From: Bradyrhizobium lupini
GTDB lineage: Bacteria; Pseudomonadota; Alphaproteobacteria; Rhizobiales; Xanthobacteraceae
Reading direction: 5' to 3'
Length of the DNA stretch: 64,000 nucleotides
NCBI RefSeq assembly: GCF_040939785.1
Contig: NZ_CP162553.1
Location: forward strand, 3,658,001 to 3,722,000
Shown: one piece after another, positions 38,053-49,849 of the stretch
How the letters are laid out: each line of letters begins with the position of its first letter
How positions within the stretch are numbered: the first letter of the stretch is position 1
Program-made: the position numbers and the translations under genes
The notes under the pieces: generated by a model
Seen by the model: the letters and a program-made list of their open reading frames with translations, nothing else
What the model was told of the DNA's origin: nothing
Databases searched by the model: none

Positions 38053-38676
38053 TTAACCCGCCAGATCCAGCTTCGATGTCACCGTCGAATCCGCATTGAG
38101 CCGGTAGATGATCGGCACGCCGGTGGCGAGCTCGCGCTTCAAAATGCCTTCGGGCGAGAGCTTTTCCAGCACCATGATCAGCGCGCGCAGCGAATTGCCG
38201 TGAGCCGCGACCAATGTGCGCTTGCCGTTGAGCACGCCGGGCAGGATCTCCTGCACGTAATATGGCAGCGCGCGCGCCAGCGTGTCCTTCAGGCTTTCGC
38301 CACCGGGCGGCGGCACGTCGTAGGAGCGGCGCCAGATCAGCACCTGGTCCTCGCCCCATTTCTTGCGGGCGTCATCCTTGTTGAGACCGGAGAGATCGCC
38401 ATAGTCGCGCTCGTTCAGCGCGAGGTTCTTCGTCGTTGACAGGCCCTTCTGGTCGAGCTCGCCGAGAATGAGATCGAGCGTGTGCTGTGCGCGCGTCAAG
38501 ACCGAGGTGTATGCAACGTCGAACACGAGACCCTGCGCCTTCAGCTTGCGGCCGGCTTCCGAGGCTTCCTTGACGCCGAGCTCGGTGAGATCAGGATCCT
38601 TCCAGCCCGTGAAGAGGTTCTTCAGATTCCATTCGCTCTGGCCGTGCCGCACCAGCACGAGAAGACGTTCGCTCAT
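38053..38676 (-). CDS. gpmA: 2,3-bisphosphoglycerate-dependent phosphoglycerate mutase
   Basis: A 207-aa glycolytic enzyme interconverting 3- and 2-phosphoglycerate. The phospho-acceptor is H11 in RHGQSEWN, and other motifs are [21 protein letters not shown] and [12 protein letters not shown] with the second active His. It is shorter than the 250-aa E. coli form but normal for alphaproteobacteria. It is separated from dapB by a short palindrome. Confidence 0.94.
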   Translation of the reverse strand: MSERLLVLVRHGQSEWNLKNLFTGWKDPDLTELGVKEASEAGRKLKAQGLVFDVAYTSVLTRAQHTLDLILGELDQKGLSTTKNLALNERDYGDLSGLNKDDARKKWGEDQVLIWRRSYDVPPPGGESLKDTLARALPYYVQEILPGVLNGKRTLVAAHGNSLRALIMVLEKLSPEGILKRELATGVPIIYRLNADSTVTSKLDLAG

Positions 38677-38705
38677 CGACTGCTTTTCCGTTTCGTTCGT
38701 TGTTT

Positions 38706-38754
38706 AAGCATGATCTTGTCGGAAAACCGCTTCACACTTTTCCGGATCATGCTT
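38706..38754. repeat. intergenic palindromic repeat, family G
   Basis: AAGCATGATC at the left pairs with GATCATGCTT at the right. Inner arms GGAAAA/TTTTCC and the spacer CCGCTTCACAC are those of a repeat common in rhizobia. It lies between dapB and gpmA, both on the minus strand, and may end or attenuate the dapB transcript. Confidence 0.75.
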
Positions 38755-38757
38755 CGT

Positions 38758-39573
38758 TCAGATGTCGGACAGGCCGAGTACGTCGGCCATGGAGTAGTGC
38801 CCCGGCTTCTTGCCATGCGCCCAGAGCGCGGCTTTCAGCGCGCCGTGGGCGAACAGCATGCGATCCTCCGCGTGATGCGACAGCGTCAGGCGCTCGAACG
38901 CGCCGAGGAAGCTCACGCTGTGATCGCCGGCCGCGGTGCCGCCGCGCAACGACGCAAAGCCGATGTCGCCGGGCTTGCGTGCGCCGGTGATGCCGTCGCG
39001 GCCGCGGTCTGCATGCTCGTCGAGCGCGATGCCGCGGCCGCTAGCTGCGGCCTGGCCCAGCATCAGTGCCGTGCCCGAGGGCGCGTCGATCTTCATGCGG
39101 TGATGGGTCTCGACGATCTCGATGTCGAAGCTCTCGTCGAGCGCCTTGGCGACTCGCTTGACCACAGCGGCAAGCAGATTGACACCCAGGCTCATATTGC
39201 CGGACTGCACCACGACGGCGCGGTTGGTGACGCTCTTGATCACGGCGTTGTCGGAGCCCGACAGGCCGGTCGTTCCGACCACGTGCACGAGGCCGCGCTC
39301 GGCGGCGATCGCGACATTGGCGAGGGTCGCCGCGGGCACGGTGAAATCCAGAATGCCGTCGGCGTCCTTCGACATCGCCCAGAGATCGCCGGAGAGTTTG
39401 ATGCCATTGGCCGGCAGACCTGCCAGCACGCCGGCATCCTTGCCGAGCAGCTCCGAGCCCGGCGCCTCCAGCGCGCCGGCCAGCACCGCGCCTTTGGTCT
39501 CGGCAATCGCCCGCGTCAGCGCCCGGCCCATCCGGCCGCCGGCTCCAGCAACGATCAAGCGCATATCGGACAT
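38758..39573 (-). CDS. dapB: 4-hydroxy-tetrahydrodipicolinate reductase
   Basis: A 271-aa enzyme of the diaminopimelate/lysine pathway. The NAD(P)H-binding motif is [12 protein letters not shown] near residue 9. The catalytic segment [18 protein letters not shown] has the His-His and the Lys, and GTTGLSG supplies the substrate loop. The C-terminus ends in the family's [10 protein letters not shown]. It precedes gpmA on the same strand. Confidence 0.96.
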   Translation of the reverse strand: MSDMRLIVAGAGGRMGRALTRAIAETKGAVLAGALEAPGSELLGKDAGVLAGLPANGIKLSGDLWAMSKDADGILDFTVPAATLANVAIAAERGLVHVVGTTGLSGSDNAVIKSVTNRAVVVQSGNMSLGVNLLAAVVKRVAKALDESFDIEIVETHHRMKIDAPSGTALMLGQAAASGRGIALDEHADRGRDGITGARKPGDIGFASLRGGTAAGDHSVSFLGAFERLTLSHHAEDRMLFAHGALKAALWAHGKKPGHYSMADVLGLSDI

Positions 39574-39650
39574 GGTGCGATCCTCTCACGGCCGTTGTAG
39601 CGGGGGGATGCAGTTCCGGCAACCGAGGGGGATTAGGGGCAGGTCGCCTG

Positions 39651-39795
39651 CGGCCATTCTTCGAGACGCCCGCCTGTGGCGGCCCTCAGGATGAGGTCGC
39701 GTCTTGCGGCAAGATATCAGACCCTCATGGTGAGGAGCCCGCAAGGCGGGCGTTCCGGACGATGCTCTGCATCGCCGGGCGAACCATGCAGGCCG
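39651..39795. repeat. intergenic palindromic repeat, family E copy 1
   Basis: Left half with TTCTTCGAGACGCCCGCC and CCTCAGGATGAGG, right half with ACCCTCATGGTGAGGAGCC, CGCAAGGCGGGCG and CCATGCAGGCCG. It shares the CCTCA.-.TGAGGAG and CGAGACG/GAACCATGCAGGCC elements with 47742-47860. It fills the gap between the DUF1330 gene and dapB. Confidence 0.75.
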
Positions 39796-39831
39796 AGCAT
39801 TTCGGCAAGAGTAATAAGAGGAGTTCGCGCC

Positions 39832-40143
39832 TCAGCCGTCTGACGGTTGCGGGCCGTCATAGCCCTCGATGATGATGAGGTCGGCGACGGAGTGCGGCTG
39901 GCGCACCTTGATGTTGGCCTGGTATTCCGGCGAGTTGTAGCAGGCGATCGCGGTCTCGTAGTCCGGGAATTCGATCACGACATTGCGGGTGCGGCTGGCG
40001 CCTTCGACGGTGGTGAACTTGCCGGCGCGGACGACGAAGCGGCCACCCCATTTCTTGAAGATCGGACCATTGGCGACGGCATAGGGCTTGTAGCCCTCGT
40101 CACTGCTCACGTCGACGCGTCCGATCCAGTAGCCTTTTGCCAT
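39832..40143 (-). CDS. DUF1330 family protein
   Basis: A 103-aa ferredoxin-like-fold protein: MAKGYWIGRVDVSSDEGYKP, FVVRAGKFTTVEGASRTRNVV, DYETAIACYNSPEYQ and the C-terminal DLIIIEGYDG. All are typical of DUF1330, a dimeric alpha-beta barrel family of unknown activity. GGGAGA lies 6-7 nt before the ATG. It follows pyrF closely (23 nt), so they are probably cotranscribed. Confidence 0.9.
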   Translation of the reverse strand: MAKGYWIGRVDVSSDEGYKPYAVANGPIFKKWGGRFVVRAGKFTTVEGASRTRNVVIEFPDYETAIACYNSPEYQANIKVRQPHSVADLIIIEGYDGPQPSDG

Positions 40144-40166
40144 TGTTCGTCTCCCTGTGTTGTTAG

Positions 40167-40877
40167 TTAGCCGAGCGCTTGCGCGATCTCGGCCTGGATG
40201 GCCTCGGCGATCGCCCTGGAGTCCGTGGCTTCCACCACCGGCCGCCCGACCACGAGATAATCCGCGCCGGCCGCAATCGCGCGGCCCGGCGTCATGATGC
40301 GTTTCTGGTCGCCGCTCGCGGCGCCCGCCGGCCGGATGCCGGGGGTGACGAGGCTCATCTGGTGGCCGACGATCTTGCGCAAGGCTCCGACCTCCTCGGG
40401 CGACGATACCAGCCCGTCGATGCCGAGCACCTGCGCCTGCTGCGCGCGCGCTTCGACGAGCTCGGAGACGCCGAGCCGGAAGCCTGCCGCGTGCAGATCG
40501 TCCTCGTTGTAGGACGTCAGAACAGTGACGGCGAGGATCTTCAGGTTCGAGCTGCCGCGACCTTCGACGGCACCCTTCATGGTCTGCGGATAAGCGTGCA
40601 CGGTGAGGAAGGTCGCGCCGAGCCTTGTGATGCTGTCGACGCCCTGCGCCACGGTGTTGCCGATGTCGTGCAGCTTGAGATCGAGAAAGACCTTCTTGCC
40701 CTGGTCGGCGAGCTTGCCGACCAGCGGCAAGCCGCCGGCATAAGCGAGCCGATAGCCGATCTTGTAGAAGGTGACGCTGTCGCCGAGCCGGTTGACCATA
40801 GCTTCCGCGGCATCAACGCTGGGCAGATCGAGCGCGACGATCAGGCGGTCTTTCGGGGCAATCTCGGCTGGCGTCAT
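40167..40877 (-). CDS. pyrF: orotidine-5'-phosphate decarboxylase
   Basis: A 236-aa TIM barrel that makes UMP from OMP in pyrimidine synthesis. The active-site motif [11 protein letters not shown] (Lys and Asp) is present, with VALDLPSV at strand 1 and TPGIRPAG at the phosphate-binding loop. The gene lies 6 nt after the FMN-reductase gene, which suggests one transcript reductase-pyrF-DUF1330. Confidence 0.96.
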   Translation of the reverse strand: MTPAEIAPKDRLIVALDLPSVDAAEAMVNRLGDSVTFYKIGYRLAYAGGLPLVGKLADQGKKVFLDLKLHDIGNTVAQGVDSITRLGATFLTVHAYPQTMKGAVEGRGSSNLKILAVTVLTSYNEDDLHAAGFRLGVSELVEARAQQAQVLGIDGLVSSPEEVGALRKIVGHQMSLVTPGIRPAGAASGDQKRIMTPGRAIAAGADYLVVGRPVVEATDSRAIAEAIQAEIAQALG

Positions 40878-40883
40878 GTCACC

Positions 40884-41462
40884 TCACATCATGCGTTGGG
40901 AAACGTCGATCAACTGCCGCACCAGTTCCTTCAACGCGGCGATATCGCCCTCGTGCTTCAGCCTGTCCATATCGTCATAGGCCTGGTCGGCAAAGGCGAG
41001 CGTCAGCTGGCTGGCAATCACATTGGCGTGGCAGGAGGTCAGGATCAGACGCAGCGCCTGCAGCGCGCGAGCCGCCCCGAGCCGGCTCTGCGAGGCGCCG
41101 GCGAGCGCGAAGACGCGGTTGCGGAACACCTCGCCGCGCGGCTCGTGCAGTTCATGCACGCGGCTGACCCAGTCGATCGCGTTCTTCAGCAGCGGCGGCA
41201 CCGACGCGTTGTATTCGGGCGAGACGATCAGCACGCCATCATGCGCGCCGATCATGCGCTTGAGATTGATCGCGTGCTTGGGCACACCGGACTTGGCCTG
41301 CAGGTCGCCGTCATAGATCGGCAGCGGAAAATCGGCGAGCGAGATGCGGGTGACGTCGACACCGGCCTGGTCGAATGCATAGGCGGCGACCGCTGCCAGC
41401 TTCGCATTGTGCGAGCCGGTGCGCAGGGAGCCGGGAATGATCAGGATTTTCGTTGCGGACAT
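40884..41462 (-). CDS. NADPH-dependent FMN reductase family protein
   Basis: A 192-aa flavodoxin-like protein. The FMN phosphate loop is PGSLRTGSHN near residue 10, with VSPEYNASVPPLLKNAIDWV further on, the signature of the ArsH/ChrR/YieF-like NADPH:FMN and quinone reductases. The start at 41462 has GGAAG closely upstream. It is the first gene of a probable transcript with pyrF. Confidence 0.87.
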   Translation of the reverse strand: MSATKILIIPGSLRTGSHNAKLAAVAAYAFDQAGVDVTRISLADFPLPIYDGDLQAKSGVPKHAINLKRMIGAHDGVLIVSPEYNASVPPLLKNAIDWVSRVHELHEPRGEVFRNRVFALAGASQSRLGAARALQALRLILTSCHANVIASQLTLAFADQAYDDMDRLKHEGDIAALKELVRQLIDVSQRMM

Positions 41463-41519
41463 CCGCTTCCATGCGTTCGGCGAAACGAGCCCGCCACGCA
41501 AACAGGAATGCCGGCGGAA

Positions 41520-42119
41520 TTAGTCCTTGCGATACACCCAGACGCGGGCCGGCGGAAGGTTCATCCAGATACGTTCCGAGGCCTCTGTGGACACGCCGGG
41601 CAGCGATTTCGGAATCGGCGGCACCACCGCATAGGTGAACTGGACGAAGGGCGCACCGGGGGCCAAGGCCGTGAAGGCGTCGCGGATGAGCCGCAGCCGC
41701 GTCAGCATCGGTTTTGTGACCAACGGCAGGCCGGAGACGACCGCAGAGGCCGGCGCGCTCAGCACGTTCCACAGCGTGTCGCGCAGGCGATAGGCGTCGC
41801 CCTGCACCACCTTGGCTTGCGGATAGCGGTCGCGCAGCAGGGCGCAGAAGCCCGGATTGTATTCGACGAGGACGAGACGTTTCTGATCGACGCCGCGCTC
41901 GACCAGGGCCGAGGTGATGGCGCCGGTGCCGGGCCCGAGCTCGACCACCGGTGCGTCCGAATTGACGTCGACGTAATGGGCCATGGTCCGGGCCAGAAGC
42001 TTGCCCGACGGCATCACCGCACCCATGTGCAGGGGCTTTTCGATCCATGACCGGAGAAAACGCACCTCGTCATCGAGACGGGGCTTCTTCAACGCACGCG
42101 CGGACGATGGCAATGGCAT
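41520..42119 (-). CDS. pmtA: phospholipid N-methyltransferase
   Basis: A 199-aa class I SAM methyltransferase with motif I VVELGPGTGAITSAL (about residue 58), post-I LVLVEYNPGF, and the LPLVT segment replacing motif IV. It matches the Rhizobium-type PmtA, which methylates phosphatidylethanolamine towards phosphatidylcholine. It lies downstream of dnaJ with a gap of about 90 nt. PmtA in Bradyrhizobium is known for this linkage and for its importance in symbiosis. The final enzyme specificity is inferred from family and context. Confidence 0.85.
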   Translation of the reverse strand: MPLPSSARALKKPRLDDEVRFLRSWIEKPLHMGAVMPSGKLLARTMAHYVDVNSDAPVVELGPGTGAITSALVERGVDQKRLVLVEYNPGFCALLRDRYPQAKVVQGDAYRLRDTLWNVLSAPASAVVSGLPLVTKPMLTRLRLIRDAFTALAPGAPFVQFTYAVVPPIPKSLPGVSTEASERIWMNLPPARVWVYRKD

Positions 42120-42207
42120 GTCGGGACCGGCCGGGACCGCGGGACCGCGGCGTGTCAGAAAATGGTCATAAAGACGTATAGGCCGAAAGCGGCACGGTCA
42201 AGACGCG

Positions 42208-43341
42208 TCAACTCGCCCGATTACCGAAGAAATCCTTGACCTTGGTGAAGAAACCCTCGGATTCCGGCTGGGTGTTGCCGGAGGAGAGCTTGTCGAACTC
42301 GGCCAGCAATTCCTGCTGCTTTTTGGTGAGATTTTGCGGGGTCTCGACCACGACCTGAACGTACATGTCGCCCATCTGGCGCGAGCGCAGCACCGGCATG
42401 CCTTTTGATGCGATGCGGAATCGACGGCTGGACTGGGTCCCCGCAGGGACCTTCACCTTGGTCTTGCCCTTCTCGATGGTCGGCACCTCGAACTCGCCGC
42501 CAAGCGCCGCCGTCACCATCGAGATCGGCACGCGGCAATGCAGATCGGCGCCGTCGCGCTGGAAGAACTGGTGCTGGGCCAGCGACAGGAAGATGTAGAG
42601 GTCGCCGGGCGGGCCGCCGCGGACCCCGGCCTCGCCCTCGCCGGCAAGCCTGATCCTGGTGCCGTCCTCGACTCCAGGGGGAATGTTGACCGACAGCGTC
42701 CGCTCGCGGGTGACGCGCCCCTGACCCGAGCAGGACGGGCAGGCGTCCTCGATCATCTGGCCGCGGCCCTGGCAGCCCGGACAGGTGCGCTCCAGCGTGA
42801 AGAAGCCCTGCGACTGCCGTACGCGTCCGGCGCCGCCGCAGGTCGAGCAGGTCTTCGGCTTGGTACCGGCCTTGGCCCCGATGCCCGAGCAGGCTTCGCA
42901 AGTGACCGAGACCGGGATCTCGATCTGCGCGGTCTTGCCGCCAAAAGCTTCCTCGAGCGTGATTTCCATGTTGTAGCGCAGGTCGGCGCCGCGCTCGCGG
43001 CCGCCACGGCCGCCGCGCTGTCCGGCCATGCCGAACAAATCTTCGAAAATGTCGGAAAAGGAGGAGGCGAAGCCCGCGCCGAAACCGGCGCCGCCACCGC
43101 CGCCCTGCTCGAAGGCGGCATGGCCGTAACGGTCATAGGCAGCGCGCTTGTCCTTGTCTTTCAGGACCTCGTAGGCCTCGTTGATTTCCTTGAACTTGAC
43201 TTCGCTGGTGTTGTCCCCCGGATTGCGGTCGGGGTGAAACTTCATCGCCAGCTTGCGGAACGACGATTTCAGCGCGGAATCGTCGGCATCGCGTTCGACT
43301 TCGAGGGTTTCGTAGTAGCAGCGCTTGGTGGACGTGGACAT
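42208..43341 (-). CDS. dnaJ: chaperone DnaJ
   Basis: A 377-aa type I Hsp40: J domain with HPDRNPG (residues 5-70), Gly-rich linker ([14 protein letters not shown]), four zinc CxxCxGxG repeats ([32 protein letters not shown]) and the C-terminal substrate domains. It stimulates DnaK ATPase. It follows dnaK by 274 nt on the same strand, as in the known rhizobial dnaKJ operon. Confidence 0.97.
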   Translation of the reverse strand: MSTSTKRCYYETLEVERDADDSALKSSFRKLAMKFHPDRNPGDNTSEVKFKEINEAYEVLKDKDKRAAYDRYGHAAFEQGGGGGAGFGAGFASSFSDIFEDLFGMAGQRGGRGGRERGADLRYNMEITLEEAFGGKTAQIEIPVSVTCEACSGIGAKAGTKPKTCSTCGGAGRVRQSQGFFTLERTCPGCQGRGQMIEDACPSCSGQGRVTRERTLSVNIPPGVEDGTRIRLAGEGEAGVRGGPPGDLYIFLSLAQHQFFQRDGADLHCRVPISMVTAALGGEFEVPTIEKGKTKVKVPAGTQSSRRFRIASKGMPVLRSRQMGDMYVQVVVETPQNLTKKQQELLAEFDKLSSGNTQPESEGFFTKVKDFFGNRAS

Positions 43342-43615
43342 GATGAGCTCAGTCTATCCGATCGCGATTCAAGTCGGAGCGACGCAACGTCGCCATGCAA
43401 CGATATAGGCAGCCTTCGGCCTCGCGGCAGAGGATTGCACGGCAGTGTTCAGAATAACGGCTGGGAATTGATCGATCGCAACGGGCCCGAATTTAACAGA
43501 GCCGATTTTCAAAGAGTCTTGGCCCGTCGAGCCCGACACGATGGCCTCCCCCGCGAGGAGGAGGCCGTTGGCGCGTGTGGGGTCCAAGCCGTCCGCATCA
43601 TCACCCTCGCGGGGT

Positions 43616-45517
<1,902 letters not shown>

Positions 45518-45912
45518 GGTCCTGTATCCTTGTTTTTGCGGCAGGCTGGCTGGGCCCAGAAGGCACCCGAACCGAAACCCCCCTAAGATCAAACATTCGC
45601 GATATTGCGATGGTTGGGGGTCATATAGGAGGGGGCGAGGTGCCTGCAAGGACCGAACGCAATTTTCGGCCGTGAAAACATTGGGTTTTGGAAGAACATA
45701 TCCGGGCTGCACCGCCCTTGCGGGTGAGGAATTATTAACAGGTCCGCGATTGGCCGGCATCCGCTACCGCATCCCGCCCCGCCCTGTTGCGGCCAGACCA
45801 AAACCGTTAAAAGGCGGGCAGCCGGCCGGGCTCGTCCTCGGGCTGCCTCGCGCGACAAAGCGGCCGGCTGGCCACCATCGAACGGCCTCAATGTGAACCA
45901 ATCAGAGTGCCC
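45518..45912. other. divergent intergenic region of dnaK and a signal-peptide gene
   Basis: A 395-bp gap with no supported coding frame. It holds the leader and heat-shock-like promoter of dnaK (minus) and must hold the promoter of the plus-strand gene at 45913, which I cannot pinpoint. No CIRCE element (TTAGCACTC-N9-GAGTGCTAA) is present. Confidence 0.6.
45623..45650 (-). promoter_or_regulatory. sigma-32 (RpoH)-type promoter of dnaK
   Basis: On the minus strand CTTGCA (45650-45645) and CCTATAT (45629-45623) stand 15 bp apart, close to the alphaproteobacterial RpoH pattern (CTTG…CC.ATAT). It lies 106 bp upstream of the dnaK ATG. RpoH control of dnaKJ is established in Bradyrhizobium, but the exact start site here is inferred. 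Confidence 0.6.
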
Positions 45913-46854
45913 ATGAAGCTGATCCGCCCCCTCGCCGCGCTCGCCCTCCTCGTCGCCTCTACGCTTCCGGCTCTGGCCGCCGACGCCGTTTTCCCACCCG
46001 GCTTGCGCCTCGGCATGGTGCCATTGGTCGGCCTCAGCACGGCCAAGACCTTTCCCGGCTTCGAGAGCGAGGACGGCAACGTCAAGGTGCTGATCACGGA
46101 GCTGCCGCCGGCCGCCTATGGCGAGGTCGTGAGCGCCTTCAACTCCAACCCGGCCGGCACCAACGGCGTCAAGCAGGACAAGATCGAGACGCCCGCGGGC
46201 GTGGCCTATTTCACCACGGAGAGCGGCAAGGCGGGCGAGACGCCAGTGCGGCGCTATTCGATGATCGTGCCGGGCGCCGGCTTCTCCGGCTACGTCGCGG
46301 TGCAGATTCCGGAGAATGCGATCAAGATCTACACCGACGAGGCGGTGCGGCAGATGTTCGCGAGCGTCGTCACCCGGAAGCAGGTCTCGGCCGAAGAGCA
46401 GATCGCACTGATGCCGTTCAAGATCACCGATCTCGCCGACTTCAAGGACGTCCGCACGCTGGCGCCGGGCTCGAGTATCATCCTGGCCGACGGCGACGAG
46501 AGCTCCGGCTATGAATCGAAGCCGTTTATCATCCTCGGCGTGATTGGCGCCACCCCGCAAGCCGCCGACGACCGCGCCCGCTTCGCCCAGGAGGCGGCGC
46601 TCCAGATTCCCGGCGTGCGCGAGTCGCGCGTCACCATGTCCGAGCCGATCCGCATCAGCGGCCAGCAGGGTTTCGAGACCCGGATCGACGGCGTCAGCGG
46701 CAAGGACAAGACGCCGGTGACCGTGGTGCAGTGGATCCGCTTCAGCAGCGGCGGCGCCTCGCTGCGCATCATCGCCAGCGCCCCGCGCGAGCAATGGCCG
46801 GCCGCCTTCACCCGCTTCCGCGCGGTCCGCGACGGCATCCAGCCGAAGGGCTAG
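45913..46854 (+). CDS. secreted protein of unknown function
   Basis: A 313-aa product with a Sec signal peptide (MKLIRPLAALALLVASTLPA then LAAD) and no further membrane helix. The mature part has repeated motifs in two related halves (VFPPGLRLGMVPLVGL…FPGFES; then FKITDLADFKDVRTLAPGSS) and ends in WPAAFTRFRAVRDGIQPK. I recognise no named family. Homologous-looking proteins are common in Bradyrhizobium. The ATG at 45913 starts the signal peptide. It is divergent from dnaK. Confidence 0.7.
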   Translation: MKLIRPLAALALLVASTLPALAADAVFPPGLRLGMVPLVGLSTAKTFPGFESEDGNVKVLITELPPAAYGEVVSAFNSNPAGTNGVKQDKIETPAGVAYFTTESGKAGETPVRRYSMIVPGAGFSGYVAVQIPENAIKIYTDEAVRQMFASVVTRKQVSAEEQIALMPFKITDLADFKDVRTLAPGSSIILADGDESSGYESKPFIILGVIGATPQAADDRARFAQEAALQIPGVRESRVTMSEPIRISGQQGFETRIDGVSGKDKTPVTVVQWIRFSSGGASLRIIASAPREQWPAAFTRFRAVRDGIQPKG

Positions 46855-46938
46855 CAGCATCCGCAAGCGGGAGAGGTGCACCGAACCCGCGGCTCAAGCC
46901 CAACCACTCACCAAAGCCGGCTGCATTTTCGGGCTTCT

Positions 46939-46952
46939 GTTCGTATACGAAC
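46939..46952. promoter_or_regulatory. 14-bp perfect palindrome upstream of nicotinamidase gene
   Basis: GTTCGTATACGAAC is perfectly self-complementary and lies 45 bp before the start of the nicotinamidase-like gene. Size and symmetry fit a dimeric repressor site. No regulator gene is adjacent, so the binding protein is unknown. Confidence 0.35.
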
Positions 46953-46997
46953 GGAACTAGGCTCCCCTTCCGTTGAGTTCATCCTGGAGGGAGGCGA

Positions 46998-47723
46998 ATG
47001 ATGCTGGATCGGCGACAAGTCTTGGCGGCGCTCGGGACGAGCGCGCTCGTGGCGCTCGCGCCCACGGCAATTCTGGCAGCGGCATCGATCAAGCCGGACG
47101 ATGCATCCGCGCTGCTCGTGATCGACGTGCAGAACTGCTTCCTGCCCGGCGGCAGCCTTGCCGTGAAGGAAGGCGAGCAGGTGGTGCCCGTCATCAACAA
47201 GATCTCGAAAGCATTTTCGAATGTGGTGATGACGCAGGACTGGCACACGCAAGGCCATATTTCCTTTGCGTCAGTCCACGCCGGCAAGAAGCCGTTCGAG
47301 ACCGTCGATCTTCCCTACGGCAAGCAGGTGCTGTGGCCCGACCATTGCGTGCAGGGCACCGACGGCGCCGCGCTGTCGAAAGACCTTGCGATCCCGCACG
47401 CCGAGCTCATCATCCGCAAGGGTTTTCACAAGGACGTCGACAGCTATTCGGCCTTCCTCGAAGCCGACGGCAAGACCTCGACGGGTCTCGCCGGCTATCT
47501 GAAGGCGCGCAAGATCAAGCGCGTCTTCGTCGCGGGGCTGGCGACGGATTTCTGCGTCGCCTGGACCGCGCTCGACGCGCGCAAGGCGGGCTTCGAGGTC
47601 TATGTGGTGGAAGACGCCTGCCGCGGCATCGACAATCAGGGTTCGCTGGCAAAAGCCTGGGCCGACATGGCCAAGGCCGGCGTGAAGCGGATTCAGTCCG
47701 CGGATATCGCGGCGAGCGCGTAG
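46998..47723 (+). CDS. nicotinamidase-like isochorismatase-fold hydrolase, exported
   Basis: A 241-aa PncA-type amidase converting nicotinamide to nicotinate. The catalytic triad D43 (VIDVQNCF), K141 (IIRKGF) and C186 (ATDFCVAW) and metal ligands D81, H83, H87 (QDWHTQGH) are present. Unlike cytoplasmic PncA it begins with a Tat-like or Sec signal (LDRRQVLAALGTSALVALAP to ILAA), so it should act in the periplasm. GGAGG lies upstream. ATG at 47001 is equally likely as start. A palindrome lies 45 bp upstream. Confidence 0.88.
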   Translation: MMLDRRQVLAALGTSALVALAPTAILAAASIKPDDASALLVIDVQNCFLPGGSLAVKEGEQVVPVINKISKAFSNVVMTQDWHTQGHISFASVHAGKKPFETVDLPYGKQVLWPDHCVQGTDGAALSKDLAIPHAELIIRKGFHKDVDSYSAFLEADGKTSTGLAGYLKARKIKRVFVAGLATDFCVAWTALDARKAGFEVYVVEDACRGIDNQGSLAKAWADMAKAGVKRIQSADIAASA

Positions 47724-47741
47724 GCCCGGTCAAAAAACTGC

Positions 47742-47860
47742 AAGACCCTCAGCCTGAGGAGCGCGCTTCTTCGCGCGCGTCTCGAAGGATGCAGGCCGCG
47801 CTGCAGCAGCGCGGCCTGCATGGTTCGAGACGGCGCTGACGCGCCTCCTCGCCATGAGGA
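47742..47860. repeat. intergenic palindromic repeat, family E copy 2
   Basis: ACCCTCAGCCTGAGGAGCGCG, TTCTTCGCGCGCGTCTCGAA, a perfect hairpin GCAGGCCGCGCTGC/GCAGCGCGGCCTGC (47791-47819), then TGGTTCGAGACG and CCTCCTCGCCATGAGG. It matches 39651-39795 in layout. It separates the convergent nicotinamidase and grpE genes. Confidence 0.8.
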
Positions 47861-47865
47861 TCGAC

Positions 47866-48483
47866 TTAGTTGGCCGCGCCGTTCGGCTCGTTGCTGTTGG
47901 CAGCGGGCGCAGCCTTGGCGCCGCCCTTGGCGACACCGACCAAGGCGGGACGCAGCACGCGCTCGCCGATGGTGTAGCCGGCCTGCATGACCTGGACGAC
48001 CGTGCCTGCGGGCACCGACGCATCGGGCACCTCGAACATCGCCTGCTGGAAGTTCGGGTCGAACTTCTGGCCCGAGGGGTCGAACTTCTTCACGCCGTGT
48101 TTTTCCAGCGCGCTGAGCAGCGAGCGCTCAGTCAGCTCGACGCCCTCGATCAGCGAGGCGAGGCCTGCATCGGCCGCCGCACGGGCTTCGGCCGGAACGG
48201 CATCGAGCGCGCGCTGCAGGTTGTCGGCGATGTCGAGCACGTCGCGGGCAAAGCCGGTGATGCCGTAGAGGCGGGCATCCGCGACCTCCTTGGTGGTCCG
48301 CTTGCGCAAATTCTCCATTTCGGCCAGCGTCCGCAGCATGCGGTCGCGCGCCTCGGCGACTTCCTTCTGCAGAAGCTCGACGGAGCCGGGCTCGGGATCG
48401 TCGGGCATGATGTAGGGTTTTGACACCACGGGCTCGCCGGCCGCAGCACTCGTGTCTTCGGGTTGCCGGTCTCGATCGGTCAT
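47866..48483 (-). CDS. grpE: nucleotide exchange factor GrpE
   Basis: A 205-residue GrpE: acidic unstructured N-terminus, long helix ([33 protein letters not shown]), then the beta domain with [14 protein letters not shown] and [27 protein letters not shown]. It releases ADP from DnaK. The ATG at 48483 is preferred over the one 18 nt upstream because AAAGAGAG is well placed. It follows hrcA by about 100 nt. Confidence 0.95.
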   Translation of the reverse strand: MTDRDRQPEDTSAAAGEPVVSKPYIMPDDPEPGSVELLQKEVAEARDRMLRTLAEMENLRKRTTKEVADARLYGITGFARDVLDIADNLQRALDAVPAEARAAADAGLASLIEGVELTERSLLSALEKHGVKKFDPSGQKFDPNFQQAMFEVPDASVPAGTVVQVMQAGYTIGERVLRPALVGVAKGGAKAAPAANSNEPNGAAN

Positions 48484-48580
48484 CGGCTCTCTTTTTCGCA
48501 TTCGTCTCAGGGGATTTCTGGCCCGGATATCGTGCTTCGGGCGGCGAAAATCAAGCGCCCGTGATCGGCCCGGCCGCCGG

Positions 48581-49669
48581 TCAGCCCCCCAGGAGCCGGC
48601 TGACGATGCGGGCAGCGTAGTCCACGGTGGGGATCACGCGGGCATAATTCAGCCGCGTCGGCCCGATCACGCCCAAAACGCCGACGATATGGCCGGCGGC
48701 GTCCCGATAGGGCGAGATGATGGTGGACGAACCCGACAGCGAGAACAGCTTGTTCTCACTGCCGATGAAGATCCGCACGCCTTCCGCGGTTTCGGCCCGG
48801 CCGAGCAGGTCGATCACGCCGCGCTTGGTCTCGAGATCGTCGAACAGCAGGCGAACGCGCTCGAGATCCTCCAGCGCATGCAAATCCTCGAGCAGATTGG
48901 CGTGGCCGCGGACGATGAGCTGGCGATCCTCGTTCTCGCCGCCGGACCAGCTGGCGATGCCGGCCGAGATCACCTTGTGCGTCAGCTGATCGAGCTCGGT
49001 GCGCGCCTCTCCGAGCGCGGTCTCGAGCTCCAGCCGCGCCTCGGCCAGGGTCCGGCCCCGAATGCGGGCATTGAGGAAGTTGCCGGCTTCGGTCAACGCC
49101 GAGGATGGAACTCCCGGCGGCAGCGTCAACACGCGATTTTCGACCTGCCCGTCCTCGCCGACCAGGATCACCAATGCCTTTTCCGGTTCCAAGCGGACGA
49201 ATTCGATATGTTTCAGCCGCGCATTGGATTTCGGCGTCAGCACGACCGCGGCCGCGCGGGTCAGGCCGGAGAGCCGCGTCAATGCCTCCTCGAGCGCAGC
49301 CTCCACCGATTGCGCGTGGCCGACGGAGGTCAACTGGCTCTGGATCGCCTGCCGTTCACTGTCATTGAGGTCGCCGACCTGCATCAGGGCATCGACGAAG
49401 AACCGCAGGCCGAGTTCCGTCGGCAATCGGCCGGCGGAGGTGTGCGGGGCGTAGATCAGGCCGAGCTGTTCCAGATCGGCCATGACGTTGCGGACCGAGG
49501 CGGGCGACAGCGGCATGGCAATCAGGCGCGAAATATTGCGCGAGCCCACCGGCTCCCCGGTCGCGAGATAGCTTTCGACGATTTGACGAAAGATGTCGCG
49601 GGAACGCTCGTTGAGCTGGGCGAGGCCCGCGCGCGGCGCGATCAGATGGATCGGATCGTGATGGGCCAC
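48581..49669 (-). CDS. hrcA: heat-inducible transcription repressor HrcA
   Basis: A 362-aa HrcA: winged-helix domain ([42 protein letters not shown]), GAF-like domain and the C-terminal INVFIGSEN-like segment ([16 protein letters not shown]). It binds CIRCE operators, normally at groESL. None is seen at dnaK or hrcA here. It starts at GTG (49669) with AGAGGAG about 11 nt upstream. grpE follows. Confidence 0.95.
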   Translation of the reverse strand: MAHHDPIHLIAPRAGLAQLNERSRDIFRQIVESYLATGEPVGSRNISRLIAMPLSPASVRNVMADLEQLGLIYAPHTSAGRLPTELGLRFFVDALMQVGDLNDSERQAIQSQLTSVGHAQSVEAALEEALTRLSGLTRAAAVVLTPKSNARLKHIEFVRLEPEKALVILVGEDGQVENRVLTLPPGVPSSALTEAGNFLNARIRGRTLAEARLELETALGEARTELDQLTHKVISAGIASWSGGENEDRQLIVRGHANLLEDLHALEDLERVRLLFDDLETKRGVIDLLGRAETAEGVRIFIGSENKLFSLSGSSTIISPYRDAAGHIVGVLGVIGPTRLNYARVIPTVDYAARIVSRLLGG

Positions 49670-49849
49670 AGACGGTAACTCCTCTAAGACACAGGTAATT
49701 TGTCTATCCCGGATGCTTCTGACAAGCGTGGCGTTGGCGGATTGGAAATCGGGGGTGAAGAAGGCCTCGATCTTCCCCCTTGCCGCCCACCCTCACCCCC
49801 CTACAAGCACCGCCAACAGCCCTTTTCCGAGAGTTTTGGAGGATTTCCC

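Noticed and set aside
40179..42050. 623-residue plus-strand open frame
   Set aside because: Antisense to pyrF, the FMN reductase gene and pmtA, all of which have clear family motifs.
43543..43566. GGCCTCC/GGAGGCC hairpin between dnaK and dnaJ as a terminator
   Set aside because: No T-run follows on the minus strand; it might affect mRNA stability but cannot be called a terminator.
49670..49849. CIRCE operator before hrcA or rph
   Set aside because: Neither TTAGCACTC nor GAGTGCTAA, nor a close relative, is present there or upstream of dnaK.
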